A stretch of 64,000 bases of DNA, taken from assembly GCA_949752795.1 (NCBI GenBank), contig OX457074.1:30551980-30615979 (forward strand), written 5' to 3'. Each line of letters opens with the position of its first letter. Position 1 is the first letter of the stretch. Below are positions 23,180-33,560 of this stretch, piece by piece. This DNA comes from Hyperoodon ampullatus. Its lineage: Eukaryota; Chordata; Mammalia; Artiodactyla; Ziphiidae. The notes under the pieces were generated by a model. The model saw only the letters and a list, made by a program, of their open reading frames with translations, searched no databases and was not told the origin of the DNA. A program made the position numbers and the translations under genes.

Positions 23180-24620
23180 GGTTACCAGGAGAGCTGCGTA
23201 TTTGCGTGGCATTCGCATTTGCATGGACATGTTCTTTCATTTCCCTCGGGTGCATGTCTAGGAGTGGAATCGCTGGATCACACACTGTAGGCGCATGTTT
23301 AAAATTTCCAGAATCTGCCGTATTATTTACCAAAACGGTCACACAGTCTGTGTTTTGAGTCCTGCTCTTCCACGTGTCCTCACTGGCACTCGGCGTGGCA
23401 GCCATTCTAATAGGTGGGCAGACGTGTCTCCATACGGATCTAAGTCACGTTTCCCTAACGATGAATGATGTTGAGCGTGTTCTCATGTGCTTACTGGCCG
23501 TTGTTTATCTTCTTTGATCAAGTGTCTGTTCAAAGCTTTTGCCCACTTTAAAAAATTGGGTTGGGCTTCCCTGGTGGCGCAGTGGCTGAGAGTCCGCCTG
23601 CTGATGCAGGGGACGCGGGTTCGTGCCCTGGTCCGGGAAGATTCCACATGCCGTGGAGCAGCTGGGCCTGTGAGCCATGGCCGCTGAGCCTGCGTGTCTG
23701 GAGCCTGTGCTCCGCAACAGGAGAGGCCACAACAGTGAGAGACCCGTGTACCGCAAAAAAAAAAAAAAAAAAAAAAAAAATTGGGTTGCTTATTTTCTTA
23801 TTATTGGATATGAGTGTTCTTTACGTATTCTGCATAAAAGTCTTTCATCAGAGATTTAATTTACAAGTATTTTCTCCTGTCCGTGGCTTGTCTTTTCGTT
23901 CTCCTGAACAGCATCTACCGAAGAGCAGAAGTGTTTTATTTGAATGAAATCGATTTACCATTTTTTTTCTTTTATTGTTCGTGCTTTTGGTGTCGTATCT
24001 AAGAAATCTTTGCCTAAACAAGATTTTCTCATATATTTTTCTAGAAGTTTATACTTTTAGGCTTTACATTTAGGTCCATGACCCCTTTTGTGTTGATTTT
24101 TGTGTATTATGTTGATTTTTGTGTAATGGTGTATTAGCAATATTTTGTATTAATATTTATTTATTTATTTACAGTAGGTCCTTGTTGGTTGTCTGTTTTA
24201 AATATAGCAGTGTGTACATGTCAATCCCAAACTCCCAATCTATCCCTCCCTCTATTAATTTTTATATATGGATCCAAGTTTTTTGTTTTGTTTTGTTTTT
24301 GCATACAGACTTCAGTTGTTCCAGCTCCATTTGTTGAAAGGCTAGCCTTTCTTCACTGAATTTCCTTTGCACCTTTGTTGAAATTCACTTGTCCAGATCT
24401 GTGGGTCTATTTCTAGATCCTCTGTTCTGTTCCACTGACCTAGTTGTCTGCTCTACGCCAATACCACACTCTCTTGATTACTGTAGCTTTAAGCAAGCTG
24501 GTGTCAGTTCTCCAACTTTGCTCTTTTTTCAGAGTTGTTTTGAATATTCTAGCTTCTTTGCATTTCCATATGAGTAGGATACATGTGTGTATATATAAAT
24601 ATATAAAAATTCTATTGTTT
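23180..24620 (-). mobile_element. L1 LINE 3' half, antisense
   Basis: The antisense L1 3'UTR starts near 23230 (TGCATGTCTAGGAGTGGAAT). ORF2-end text follows: CAAAGCTTTTGCCCACTTTA, then after the SINE AAGAAATCTTTGCCTAAACA and TTCTGTTCCACTGACCTAGT. A separate antisense L1 tail piece (AGTAGGTCCTTGTTGGTTGT) seems embedded near 24145-24265. Confidence 0.75.
23564..23774 (+). mobile_element. Short-form CHR-2 SINE
   Basis: The short deleted form with an A-tail of over 20 bases, opposite in orientation to its host L1. Target-site duplication AAAAAATTGGGTTG at 23550-23563 and 23775-23788. Confidence 0.95.
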
Positions 24621-24654
24621 CTGTTTCTCTGGAGAACTTTGACTAATACAACCA

Positions 24655-24715
24655 GTGCTTAGAACAGTGCCTGGCACATAGTAGGCAATAAATACTTGTT
24701 GAATGAAATAATAAG
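24655..24715 (+). repeat. L2 3'-end fragment
   Basis: AGAACAGTGCCTGGCACATA, GTAGGCAATAAATACTTGTT and GAATGAA form a near-consensus L2 terminus. Confidence 0.7.
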
Positions 24716-24934
24716 CTTATCTGCTTGTTCATCCCCACACTGCCAGCACTGGACAGGCAGAACAATGCATGACAAATGTCAGCGTGAGTCTCTCCTGTTT
24801 AAGGCCAGGAACCCACACGCAACACTGTCTAGGGGTTCAGCTTGCTCACTGGGGTCCAGAGGCTTTGCACTTTCCTCCCCAAGAGGGGTGACTGCGGAGT
24901 CTTACTCGGCCCGCTCCTCTTTCCCCAGGTTTTG

Positions 24935-25130
24935 TCTACAACCCACGTGATTCTGCCCCCCTCCAGGGGACGTGTGACAACGTCTGGAGACATTTTTGCT
25001 TGTCTCAAGGGTGGTGTGGGGGGTGGAGGCCAGGGACGCTAGCGGACATCCGACAGTGCACAGGACAGCCTCACAGGAAAGAATGATCCAGCCCAAATGT
25101 GAGTCGTGCTGATGTTGAGACACCCTGGTC
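24935..25130 (+). mobile_element. MER5A-like hAT-Charlie fossil
   Basis: ATTCTGCCCCCCTCCAGGGG, ACGTCTGGAGACATTTTTGC, GTGCACAGGACAGCCTCACA and the end GTTGAGACACCCTGG follow the MER5A consensus across nearly its full length. This is a non-autonomous DNA transposon relic. Confidence 0.85.
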
Positions 25131-25600
25131 TATACTCTCTGCTGGTCTAAACACTCCGCATTCGTGCCCCTTCACCGGCGGCTCTGTGCCAGCCTTCCCT
25201 CGGAACTGTGCCTCTGCTACGTGGGATGATTATGAAACTGTAAAACCACAGGCAAGACGCATTTGTTTTACGAGGAACATCCTGGAGGCCACAGCCATCT
25301 ACGAACTTTGCATACGGGAGGGTTTTGTTTCTGAAAACTGAAATTACGGAATAAGTGCCCAAAGAGGCGAGAGAGAGAGAACTTCACTGTTTGCGTTCAA
25401 ATTAGCAGCCTGAGTATTCTTGGCTCCTGACCGGAAAGACAGGCGGGTGCCCGTGTCAGAGGAGCACATCTGTGGAGGCTGCGGGTTTCGTTCTGACCGG
25501 CTTCCCGGGCTCCAGCCACGAGAGCAGCAGATGTGTGGGAGACCAGATGCCTAGCCGGCCGCAGAGAGCAAGACTCGGGGGCAAACAGAGTGATGATTTA
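25131..25600. other. Single-copy DNA, no gene recognised
   Basis: No repeat family or exon recognised. A GAGAGAGAGA run is at about 25368-25380. Confidence 0.4.
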
Positions 25601-25800
25601 GTAAGATGGGAAGATCTGCTGGCTGCCCAATCAGGGCGGGGCGCGGTGGTGTGCTGACTCCGAGGATCTCGGACCGCAGGGCTGGGCGGGGCACCGGCCC
25701 GTCTGGCTCCTGCTGGGGCTGGGTCGAGGCTGGGGAAGGGGAGCCACCAGGTGGAGCAGCAAACGGAAGCTGCGGAACTGGCGCTCTCCGGACCGGCTGC
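25600..25800. promoter_or_regulatory. CpG-rich patch with CCAAT box and GC box
   Basis: CCAATCAG (25627-25634) overlaps directly into GGGCGGGGC (25634-25642), an NF-Y site abutting an Sp/KLF site. The following 150 bases are CpG-enriched compared with flanks. No first exon can be identified, so promoter or enhancer function is inference. Confidence 0.35.
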
Positions 25801-25839
25801 TAGAGTCTTGTGAGATTTACATTTAAATTCAAATTAAGT

Positions 25840-25990
25840 GGGACTTCCCTGGCGGTCCAGTGGTTGAGCCTCCACACTCCCAACGCAGGCGGCCCAGGTT
25901 CGATCCCTGGTCAGGGAACTGGATCCCACATGCCGCAACTAAGACCTGGCGCAGCCAAATAAATAAATAAGTAAATAAATTTTGAAAAAG
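25840..25990 (+). mobile_element. CHR-1-type SINE
   Basis: GGGACTTCCCTGGCGGTCCA start, B-box-like GGTTCGATCCC, CAAATAAATAAATAAGTAAA tail. No clear target duplication. Confidence 0.9.
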
Positions 25991-26384
25991 TGTGCATCTC
26001 TCAATAATTGCACTTGACTTTAGGATCCAAAAAAAAATTTTTGAATTAAGTGAAGTGAAAAATTCGGTGTCTCAGTCCCATGAGGTGCTGGACACCATGT
26101 GGCCAGTGGCCTTTCCCAGACCAGCACAGACAGACCATCTCCAACCACTGTGAGTCCCTACGGACAGACGGTGCCCAGGGCTGCCCATGCCTCCTCCCAG
26201 CTCTTCTCACATCCTCGGCTCCCCTGCGGCCCCCCCAAAGGGTTGGGGGCTCCCCAGTTGGATGAGAATGTCTCTCTCTCCTGTCCTCGGTGGTGATGGA
26301 AGGAAGGGCGGGGTCTCAAACTGCAGGGGGCCCAGAGGCCAGGTTGATAATGTAACAGAACTAGCCATTGATACAAGGGCAGCT
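25991..26384. other. Single-copy DNA
   Basis: No exon or repeat recognised. Confidence 0.4.
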
Positions 26385-27095
26385 CTGATCTTTTAAAATT
26401 TTGTGTTAAGGTAAAATCCACCATTTTAACCATTTTCAAGTGTGCGATTCAGTGGCGTTTAGCACACTCCCTGTGTTGTGCTACTGTCCCCTCAGTCTAG
26501 TTCCAGAACATTCCGTCAGCTCAGGAGGGGACCCTGTACCCTCAGGCTGTCCTCCCTGTCCCCTCTTCCCTAAGCCCCCAGCAACCATGAATCTCTGTTA
26601 GCTCTTCTGGATATTTCATATAAATGGAAACTACAACACATGGTTATTGAATCTGGCTTCTTTCCTTAGCATAATGTTTTTAAGGTTCATTCACGTTGAA
26701 GCAGGAATCAGCACTTCATTCCTTTTTATGGCTGAGTAATATTCCAGTGTGTGGATGGACCATGTTTGTGCACCCATTCATCAGTCCATGGGCACTGAGG
26801 ATGTTTCCACCTTTGGGCCACTGCGAACAATGCTGCGATGAACGCTTGTGTACGAGTGTTGGTTTTCAGACCTTTTGGGTGTTTACCTAGGAGTGGAAAT
26901 GGGGATCATATGGTAATTCTGTGTTTCACTTTTTGGAGGATTGTCAGACTCTTTTCCACAGTGGCTGCACCATTTTACATTCCTAGCGATGGAAGAGTTC
27001 TGATTTCTCCACATTCTTGCCAACACTTACTGTTTTCCTTAAAAAAACCCAAAACTATAGCCATCCTAGTGGATGTAAGGTGGTATTTCACTGTG

Positions 27096-27398
27096 TTTTT
27101 TTAATATTTATTTTATTTATTTATTAGTTTTGGCTGCGTTGGGTCTTAGTTGCGGCACGCGGGATCTTTGTTGCGAGCAGGCTTCTTTCTAGTTGTGGCG
27201 TGTGGGTTTCAGAGTGCGTGGGCTCTGTAGTTTGTGGCACGTGTGCTCTCTAGTTGAGGCGCACGGGCTCAGTGGCTGCAGCGCGCAGGCTTAGTTGCCC
27301 CGCGGCATTTGGGATCTTAGTTCCCCAACCAGGGATTGAACCCACGTCCCCTGCATTGGAAGGCGGATTCTTAACCACTGGACCACCAGGGAAGTCCC
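27096..27398 (-). mobile_element. CHR-2-type SINE inside antisense L1
   Basis: Left T/A-rich tail, inverted B box GATTGAACCC, right end ACCAGGGAAGTCCC. The flanks TCACTGTGTTTT and TCACTATGGTTTT are a decayed target duplication, which suggests an older insertion. Confidence 0.9.
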
Positions 27399-28138
27399 TC
27401 ACTATGGTTTTGGTTTGCATTTCCTTAATGACATTGCACATTTTCATGTGCTTGCTGGCCATTTGTATATTTTTGGAGAAATAGCCATTTGGGTCCTTTG
27501 CCCATTTTTAAATTGGGTTATTTGCCTTTTTGTTGTTGAGTTGTAGGAGTTCTTTTTGTATTCTGATATTAGACCTTTGCAAATATTTTTTCCCACTCTG
27601 GATTGTTTTGGCTGTTAAGGGTCCCTTGCAATTCCATACAAATTTTAGGATCAGCTTTTCCATTTCTAAAAAAAAGGCCATTGGGATTTTGATGGAGATT
27701 GCATTGAATCTGTTTATTGCTCTGGGCAGTATTGCATCTTAACAATATTAAATCTTCCAGTCTATAAACACAAGATGTCTTTCCATGTATTTAGGTCTTC
27801 TTTAATTTCTTTCAGCAATGTTTTGTAGGTTTCAGTGTACAAGTCTTTCACCTACTTGGTAAAAGTTATTCCAAAGTACGTTATTCTTCTTGATGCCATT
27901 GTAAGTGGAATTATTTTCTTAATTTCCTTTTTGGATTGTTCACTGCTTTTTGGACTGTTCATAGTGTATAGAAATACAACTGATTTTTGTGTGTTGATCC
28001 TGTACCTGGCAACTTTGCTAAATTTGTTTACTAGGACTAATAGTTACTCAGTGGAATTTTTGAATTCTCTATATGTAAGGTCATGTTATCTATGAACAGA
28101 GATAGTTTTACTTCTTCCTTTCCAGTTTGGATATCTTT

Positions 28139-28175
28139 TGTTTCTTTTCTTTTCTTTTTTCTTTTTCTTTTTGCC
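28139..28175. repeat. T/C-rich simple tract
   Basis: Repeated TTTTC units (TTTCTTTTCTTTTCTTTTTT) within the antisense L1. Confidence 0.8.
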
Positions 28176-28752
28176 TAATTGCTCTGGCAAGGATTCCACC
28201 GCTATGTTGAATAGCAGTGGTAAAAGCCGGCATACTTTTCTTGTTTCTATCTTAGGGGGAAAGCTTTCAGTCTTTCACCATTGAGTATGATGTCAGCTCT
28301 GGGCTCTTCGAAAACATCCTTTATCACACTTAGGAATTTTCCTCTATTCCCAATTTGGTGAGTGTTTCATCATAAGGGGTGTTGGCTTTTGTGAAATGCA
28401 TTTTCTGTGTCAGTTGAGATGATCGCGTGGCTTTTTTCCTTCATTCTATTAATGTGGTATATTACATTGATGGATTGGGTAACTCTGATTTTACAAGATA
28501 AGCTGGAAATCTGAATTCCAATGGGAAATCTTCTTTCTTTGAAACGTTGACATGCGTAAAAAAATTGCATGGGCCAAATCAAACTCAGCTGAGAGCCAAG
28601 TTGGCTCTGGGGCCACCAGTTTGAAATATCTGATCAAGAAACTTAAACATTATTCTTCCCTTTGACTTAGGAATTCCACTTCCAGGGATCCATCCTGAAG
28701 AAGTAATCCAAAATACAGGCAAAGTTTTAAACCTACACTTGAGTGTCATTTT

Positions 28753-28966
28753 AATTTTTTAATTTTTATTTTTTTGCAGTATGCGGGCCTCTCACTGTTG
28801 TGGCCTCTCCCGTTGTGGAGCACAGGCTCCGGACACGCAGGCTCAGCGGCCATGGCTCACGGGCCTAGCCGCTCCGCGGCATGTGGGATCTTCCCGGACC
28901 GGGGCACGAACCCGTGTCCCCTGCATCAGCAGGCAGACTCTCAACCACTGCGGCACCAGGGAAGCC
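28753..28966 (-). mobile_element. Short-form CHR-2 SINE, first of a same-site pair
   Basis: Antisense short deleted form with a short, mixed T/A tail. Bounded by CTTGAGTGTCATTTT at 28738-28752 and 28967-28981. Confidence 0.95.
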
Positions 28967-28981
28967 CTTGAGTGTCATTTT

Positions 28982-29194
28982 TTTTTTTTTTTTTTTTTTT
29001 TTTGCGGTATGTGGGCCTCTCACTGTTATGGCCTCTCCCGTTGCGGAGCACAGGCTCCGGACGCGCAGGCTCAACGGCCATGGCTCACGGGCCCAGCCGC
29101 TCCGCGGCACGCGGGATCCTCCCAGACTGGGGCACGAACCCGCGTCCCCTGCACCGGCAGGCGGACTCCCAACCACTGCACCACCAGGGAAGCC
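28982..29194 (-). mobile_element. Short-form CHR-2 SINE, second of a same-site pair
   Basis: Antisense short form with an uninterrupted T-run of about 23 bases. It shares the 28967-28981 duplication with its neighbour and ends at a third copy, CTTGAGTATCATTTT, at 29195-29209. Base differences from the first SINE occur throughout. Confidence 0.95.
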
Positions 29195-29215
29195 CTTGAG
29201 TATCATTTTTAAAGC

Positions 29216-30023
29216 CTGAAGTCGGAAAGTTCCTGAACACCCAGCAGTGGAGGTCTGAGGGTGCTGTGTTTGCCAGGGAACCTGGGTTTTACCGCCACTT
29301 TAGGGAGGTTTTTATGAAGATGGAGGGCCAGCAACAGACCCAGGCGAATTATATTAATGACTGTTGTTCCCTGGGACCACAATTGTCGTCTGCTTTGAAT
29401 AAACACTTTTTTTCTTATGACAAGAGGCAGAGGGCTTGCCCACGACCTCCCTGTTGGCTGGGTTGGTTTGTCAACAATTTCCCAAATGTGGCACAATGTG
29501 CTGATGTAACTTTTCTTTTTGGCACTTTCTGCATTTGATTCACATTTGAAAACATTTTAATCTCAGGAGCACATTTCCATATACCAATTTCCATTTTGCT
29601 GCTTACGTGGTCCACCTCCGTTTGCTGGTTGGTCATTATACATTAATTGCTTTGGGCAGAAATCTGTCCCTCTGCCCCAAACACCCCTATCCTTTATAAG
29701 CACTTGAAGCAAAAACCATCTTGAATGTGGTTTTTGGCATAACTGGCTGCCAGGGACCCACACCTGTTTAAGAATTAAACACCAAGTACAACAGTGTCCC
29801 CTCTGTGCTGATTTTGACCATTTAAACTGTAGCCTTACACTAAGCGACTTGGATAGAGGCTGGCCTTGAGATTTACTTTATGAAACGTGCCACACCACAG
29901 AGATCTGATAGTTCTTTCTGTGGGTTCATCCTGTAAATCCTGAATTCCATTTTGAGTATTCCAGGTCTAGGCATCCATGATGGTGTATTAATAAGAAGAA
30001 AAAAAAAATCTTGCTGGTTTTCT
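29216..30023. other. AT-richer single-copy island
   Basis: An 800-base stretch with no recognised repeat or exon, AT-richer than most of the window's single-copy DNA. ORFs stay under 95 codons. Confidence 0.45.
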
Positions 30024-30354
30024 GTTTTTTTTTTTAAATTAATTAATTAATTTATTTTTGGCTGTGTTGGGTCTTCATAGTGGTGCGTGGGCTTCTCACT
30101 GTGGTGGCTGCTCTTGTTGTGGAGCACGGGCTCTGGGTGCACGGGCTTCAGTAGTTGTGGTGCGTGGGCTTCAGTAGTTGTGGCACTTGGGCTCAGTAGT
30201 TGTGGCTCGCGGGCTCTAGAGCGCAGGCTCAGTAGTTGTGGCACACAGGCTTAGTTGCTCTGGGGCATGTGGGATCTTCCCGGACCAGGGCTCGAACCCA
30301 TGTCCCCTGCATTGGCACGCAGATTCTTAACCACTGCGCCACCAGGGAAGTCCC
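30024..30354 (-). mobile_element. CHR-2-type SINE
   Basis: The tail side has TTAATTAATTAATTAATTTA. The inverted B box GCTCGAACCC and right end ACCAGGGAAGTCCC are clear. Flanks CTTGCTGGTTTT and CCTGCTGCAGTTTT are a decayed target duplication. Confidence 0.9.
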
Positions 30355-30619
30355 CCTGCTGCAGTTTTAATACCAAAGTGGGGATGGCCCATTCCTGCTG
30401 CATAAGGATGGGCAGGACGGGGCAGGGGCCCTGATTCCCCAGACTTGTGCTGGGATATCGTTGTAGAGGCGAGTGTAGGTGAGAACATGCTTCCCAGCCA
30501 GCAGGTTCAGTGCAGTGCGGTGCAGACCCCACCCAGCGGCGCACGTGCTCTGCTGGGCGCGGAGGACAGGGGCTGGTCCCGGTGGTGGTCAGGGAAGGCT
30601 GCATCAGGGGCCTCTGCTG

Positions 30620-30805
30620 AGTTCAATAGAATGCACCCCAATTCACGTACCCCTGGCCTGTGATGTGATCTCATTTGGAAATGGGGTCTTTGTAGATGTG
30701 ATCGAGTTAAGAATGAGGCGTACTGGATCCGATGACTTGTGTCCTCACGGGAAGAGGGGAGCGTGGACGCAGATGCACGGGGAGGCGTCGTCCTGTGAGG
30801 ACTGA
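30620..30805 (+). mobile_element. MLT1-type LTR fragment
   Basis: ATGTGATCTCATTTGGAAAT, GGGGTCTTTGTAGATGTGAT, CGAGTTAAGAATGAGGCGTA and GTGTCCTCACGGGAAGAGG follow the MLT1 (MaLR) LTR order. A solo partial LTR with no internal retroviral sequence. Confidence 0.75.
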
Positions 30806-30809
30806 GCAG

Positions 30810-31450
30810 AGGTGGGGCAGGGGGCCGCCACCCCCGGGAGCTGGGGAGCCCGGGAACTCCCTGGCCCCGGCTTTCGGGGACGGGGGGCTCTGGGCTCGGC
30901 CCTGGGAGGGATAAAGTTCTGTAGCTGTCACCCCCGGGTTGGGTTGCGGAACCGCACACACCCCGCCGCACCCGCAGGAAGCCCGGCCCCGAACGCACCC
31001 GCGCGCCCCCCGCCTCCACCAGCAGGTGGCGCCCCGCCCGTTCGGCGGCCGCGCAGCCCGGGTGTGGCGGGTGTGGCCGGTGTGGCCTCAGAGTGGCGTC
31101 CGCGGGGCTGGGGTGCGCGGTGCCGGCTCCGTCCGGGCCACCCTGATGCTGAGGCCCGTGTCAGGGCCCCCCCCCACCTGATCCACCTGCGTGAGGAGGG
31201 GTGGTCGCCCCTGCGGGGGGAACCAGTCCGCCGTCCTACCTCCGGGCCGGCCGCCAAAGGACACCGGGGCTCGGGAAGGAGCGCGCGGAGTCTAAAGTCG
31301 GGCGGAGCCAGGCCCAGCTCCACCCCCCCAGCACACCCCAGCGCCCCCCCACCCAGCCTCAGTCTCCCTGGTGACCCTGGCCTGAGCTGCGCTCCACGGA
31401 GCTTGTGCACGTGCGCGGCTCTGCCCACAGAACCGGGCGACAACAGAGGA
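30810..31450. promoter_or_regulatory. Orphan CpG island with CTCF-like motif
   Basis: Very GC- and CpG-rich sequence, densest at 30960-31145, far above its flanks. CCAGCAGGTGGCGC at 31019-31032 is a close match to the CTCF core consensus. There are several GC boxes (CCCCGCCC near 31032) and a short 9-bp tandem repeat at 31061-31087. I cannot place a gene start: overlapping ORFs on both strands lack family features. It could be a distal promoter, enhancer or insulator, or the first exon of a non-coding transcript. Confidence 0.6.
31061..31087. repeat. Three copies of a 9-bp GGTGTGGCS unit
   Basis: GGTGTGGCG, GGTGTGGCC, GGTGTGGCC in direct tandem inside the CpG island. Confidence 0.85.
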
Positions 31451-31484
31451 ACCTCTGCAGGTGGTCTTGGTTTTTATTTTGGGG

Positions 31485-32010
31485 TTTTGTTGTTTTAGTA
31501 TTTTTATTGTGGTAAAATATACGTTAACGTAACATTTACCATTTTAAAGTGCACAGTTCGGTGGCATTCATGTTCACGTTGTTGTACAGCCATCACCGCC
31601 ATCAACTCCAGAAATTATTCATCTTCCCAAACTGAAACTCTGTCCCCATTAAACCCTCACTCCCCACCCCTCCCCCAGCCCCTGAGAACCAACCACCCTT
31701 CCACTTCCTGCCTCTGTGGACTGGGACTCTAGGTGTCTTACTTAATAAGTGAAATCATGCAGTGCTTGTCCTTTTGTGCCTGGCTTGTTTCACTCAGCAA
31801 AATGTCTTCAGCTTCATCTGTGTTGGAGCCCGTGTCTGAATCTCCTTTCTTTCCAGGCTGAATAATATTATTCCGTTGCATGTGTGGACCACCCTTGGTT
31901 CATCTGTGGACAGACATTTGCTTGCTTCCACCTTTTGGCTGCTGTGAATTGTGCTGCTCTGAACATCTGTGGGCAGGTACATATGGGAGGCACCTGTCTC
32001 TGAAGGGCCC
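31485..32010 (-). mobile_element. L1 3'UTR, antisense
   Basis: ATTGTGGTAAAATATACGTT, CAGTTCGGTGGCATTCATGT, AACTGAAACTCTGTCCCCAT, GAATAATATTATTCCGTTGC and CTTCCACCTTTTGGCTGCTG follow the L1 3'UTR antisense order, the same type as at 40170 and 49236. Confidence 0.85.
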
Positions 32011-32900
32011 CCAGAAGTGTGGGTGCCCCCATCGTAGGACGAGCACACGCTCTGGCATCAGGTGTGGCCTGTGTTTGCAACGTGCGTCCCACACCCGAGC
32101 TGGGAGAGCATACCCGGATTTGTAGCTGATTCATCCTGCAGGCGCCCGGATGAGCTGAGAAGGTTTCTGAGGCAGAACCACCTGTGCCTGCCACTCTTCT
32201 TCCTAAAAAGGCACCACGTTCAAATAGCTTCTCCAAGAGAAAGGCAAAGAATCTTTTCACCTTGAAACCTCATCACTTATGATCCTTAAAATCATGCACA
32301 TGTAATATTTATGTAACTGTGTTCACGTGACACATAAAGGCTTCCGAGCTGCCTGGTGCGTTCAGGGGCAGAGAAGGAGGGAGAAGACGTGAAGGTATGC
32401 TGTGCCTGGTCTGTCCACAGCCCAGCAGTCCGAGACCAGCTGGGGGACAGGCACTGACCACTCAGCAGTCGCACTGCGTGGGCCTCCGCTCTCACACGCC
32501 AGCAGGATTTTCACTGCCTCCTGGAAAGCAAAGCCAGCCAGTGGAGAGGCAGATGTTGGCTCAGGACAGAGACAAGCTTTCAAATGACTAGAGAAGTGAC
32601 CTTGAGAGGTGGTGAGCCCCGTGTCCCCAGAGGTATGCAAGTAGAGACTAAAAGACCATTGGTGAGAGATACTATGACAGGCAGAGAATGGGGGGTGGTT
32701 CTTGGAGGACCTTGGTGGCCCAGCAGTGTTGATGCTCCTGAAGGAATGGTGTTCGCCACACTGCCTTGACTCTACAGAGCCTCGGGAGGCAGCATCCACC
32801 CAGACAACAACAGAGCAAATAACGGCACTAGCTGCTGCATGAGGGCCCTGTAGGGAGGGCCGTCCGAGACACGTGCTCCTGGCAGGAGAGCTGTGTTAAG
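32011..32900. other. Single-copy DNA, no gene recognised
   Basis: No repeat family or exon recognised. The longest ORF (145 codons, minus strand, 32362-32799) has no recognisable domain. Confidence 0.4.
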
Positions 32901-32914
32901 AACGTGGATTCTGG

Positions 32915-33210
32915 GGCTTCCCTGGTGGTGCAGTGGTTGAGAATCTGCCTGCCAATGCAGGAGACACAGGTTCGAGCCCTGGTCCGGGAGGATCCCACAT
33001 GCTGCGGAGCAATTAGGCCCGTGAGCCACAACTACTGAGTCTGCGCGTCTGGAGCCTGTGCCCTGCAACAAGAAGAGGCCGCAACAGTAAAAGGCCCTCG
33101 CACCACAATGAAGAGTGGCCCCTGCTTGCCGCAGCTAGAGAAAGCCCTCACACAGAAATGAAGACCCAACACAGCCAAAAATAAATAAACTAAAAAAAAA
33201 AAAAAAGAGT
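32915..33210 (+). mobile_element. CHR-2-type full-length SINE
   Basis: Complete copy with both boxes and the tail AAAATAAATAAACTAAAAA. Target-site duplication GTGGATTCTGG at 32904-32914 and 33211-33221. Confidence 0.95.
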
Positions 33211-33384
33211 GTGGATTCTGGAGCCCAGGAATCTGGGTCCAACCCCTTCGTGAGGCAGGACAGGACCCAGGTGGAGGATGTTTCGATGGAGGTGACAGTG
33301 AGCCTTTCCCACAGCCAGGAAGGAAGGGCCTCCACTCCAGACAGTCCTGTCCTACTTGAACCATCACCACCACTGTCGTCATCC

Positions 33385-33560
33385 CTGTGGGAGTCTGCTG
33401 TGTGCCAAGTACTATTTCATAACTCACTGAATCCTCCCCAGCCCTCCATTCTAAGGAAATGGAGGCCCAGAGAGGTTCATTAACTTGCCTAAGGTCACAC
33501 AGCCGATCAGTGGTAAAATCCAGTAAAGCTGGGATTTGTGGGGGCTCCAGCTCTGCGTGC
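33385..33560 (+). repeat. MIR fragment
   Basis: GTGTGCCAAGTACTATTTCA, GAGGCCCAGAGAGGTTCATT and AAGGTCACACAGCCGATCAG are in MIR sense order. Confidence 0.8.

Larger units (their letters stand above)
26385..28545 (-). mobile_element. L1 LINE, 3'UTR and part of ORF2, antisense
   Basis: Antisense 3'UTR signals run from CACCATTTTAACCATTTTCA (26420), through CTGAGTAATATTCCAGTGTG, to CAGTGGCTGCACCATTTTAC near 26960. Antisense ORF2 follows after the SINE: CATTGGGATTTTGATGGAGA, and CAGTTGAGATGATCGCGTGG at 28410. ORF2 is broken and has an apparent internal deletion near 27640. Confidence 0.85.
28640..29215 (+). mobile_element. Old L1 fragment split by two SINEs
   Basis: CCCTTTGACTTAGGAATTCC and CATCCTGAAGAAGTAATCCA match a sense old-L1 3' segment. 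Two SINEs then interrupt it, and short host text (AAAGCCTGAAGTCGG) resumes after 29209. Confidence 0.5.

Noticed and set aside
28781..29212. 143-codon plus-strand ORF
   Set aside because: It runs through two antisense SINEs and their T-runs (poly-Phe stretch). Similar ORFs recur at every SINE copy.
30812..31498. 228-codon ORF in the orphan CpG island
   Set aside because: Pro/Ala/Gly/Arg-rich composition follows directly from GC content, and the opposite strand is equally open.
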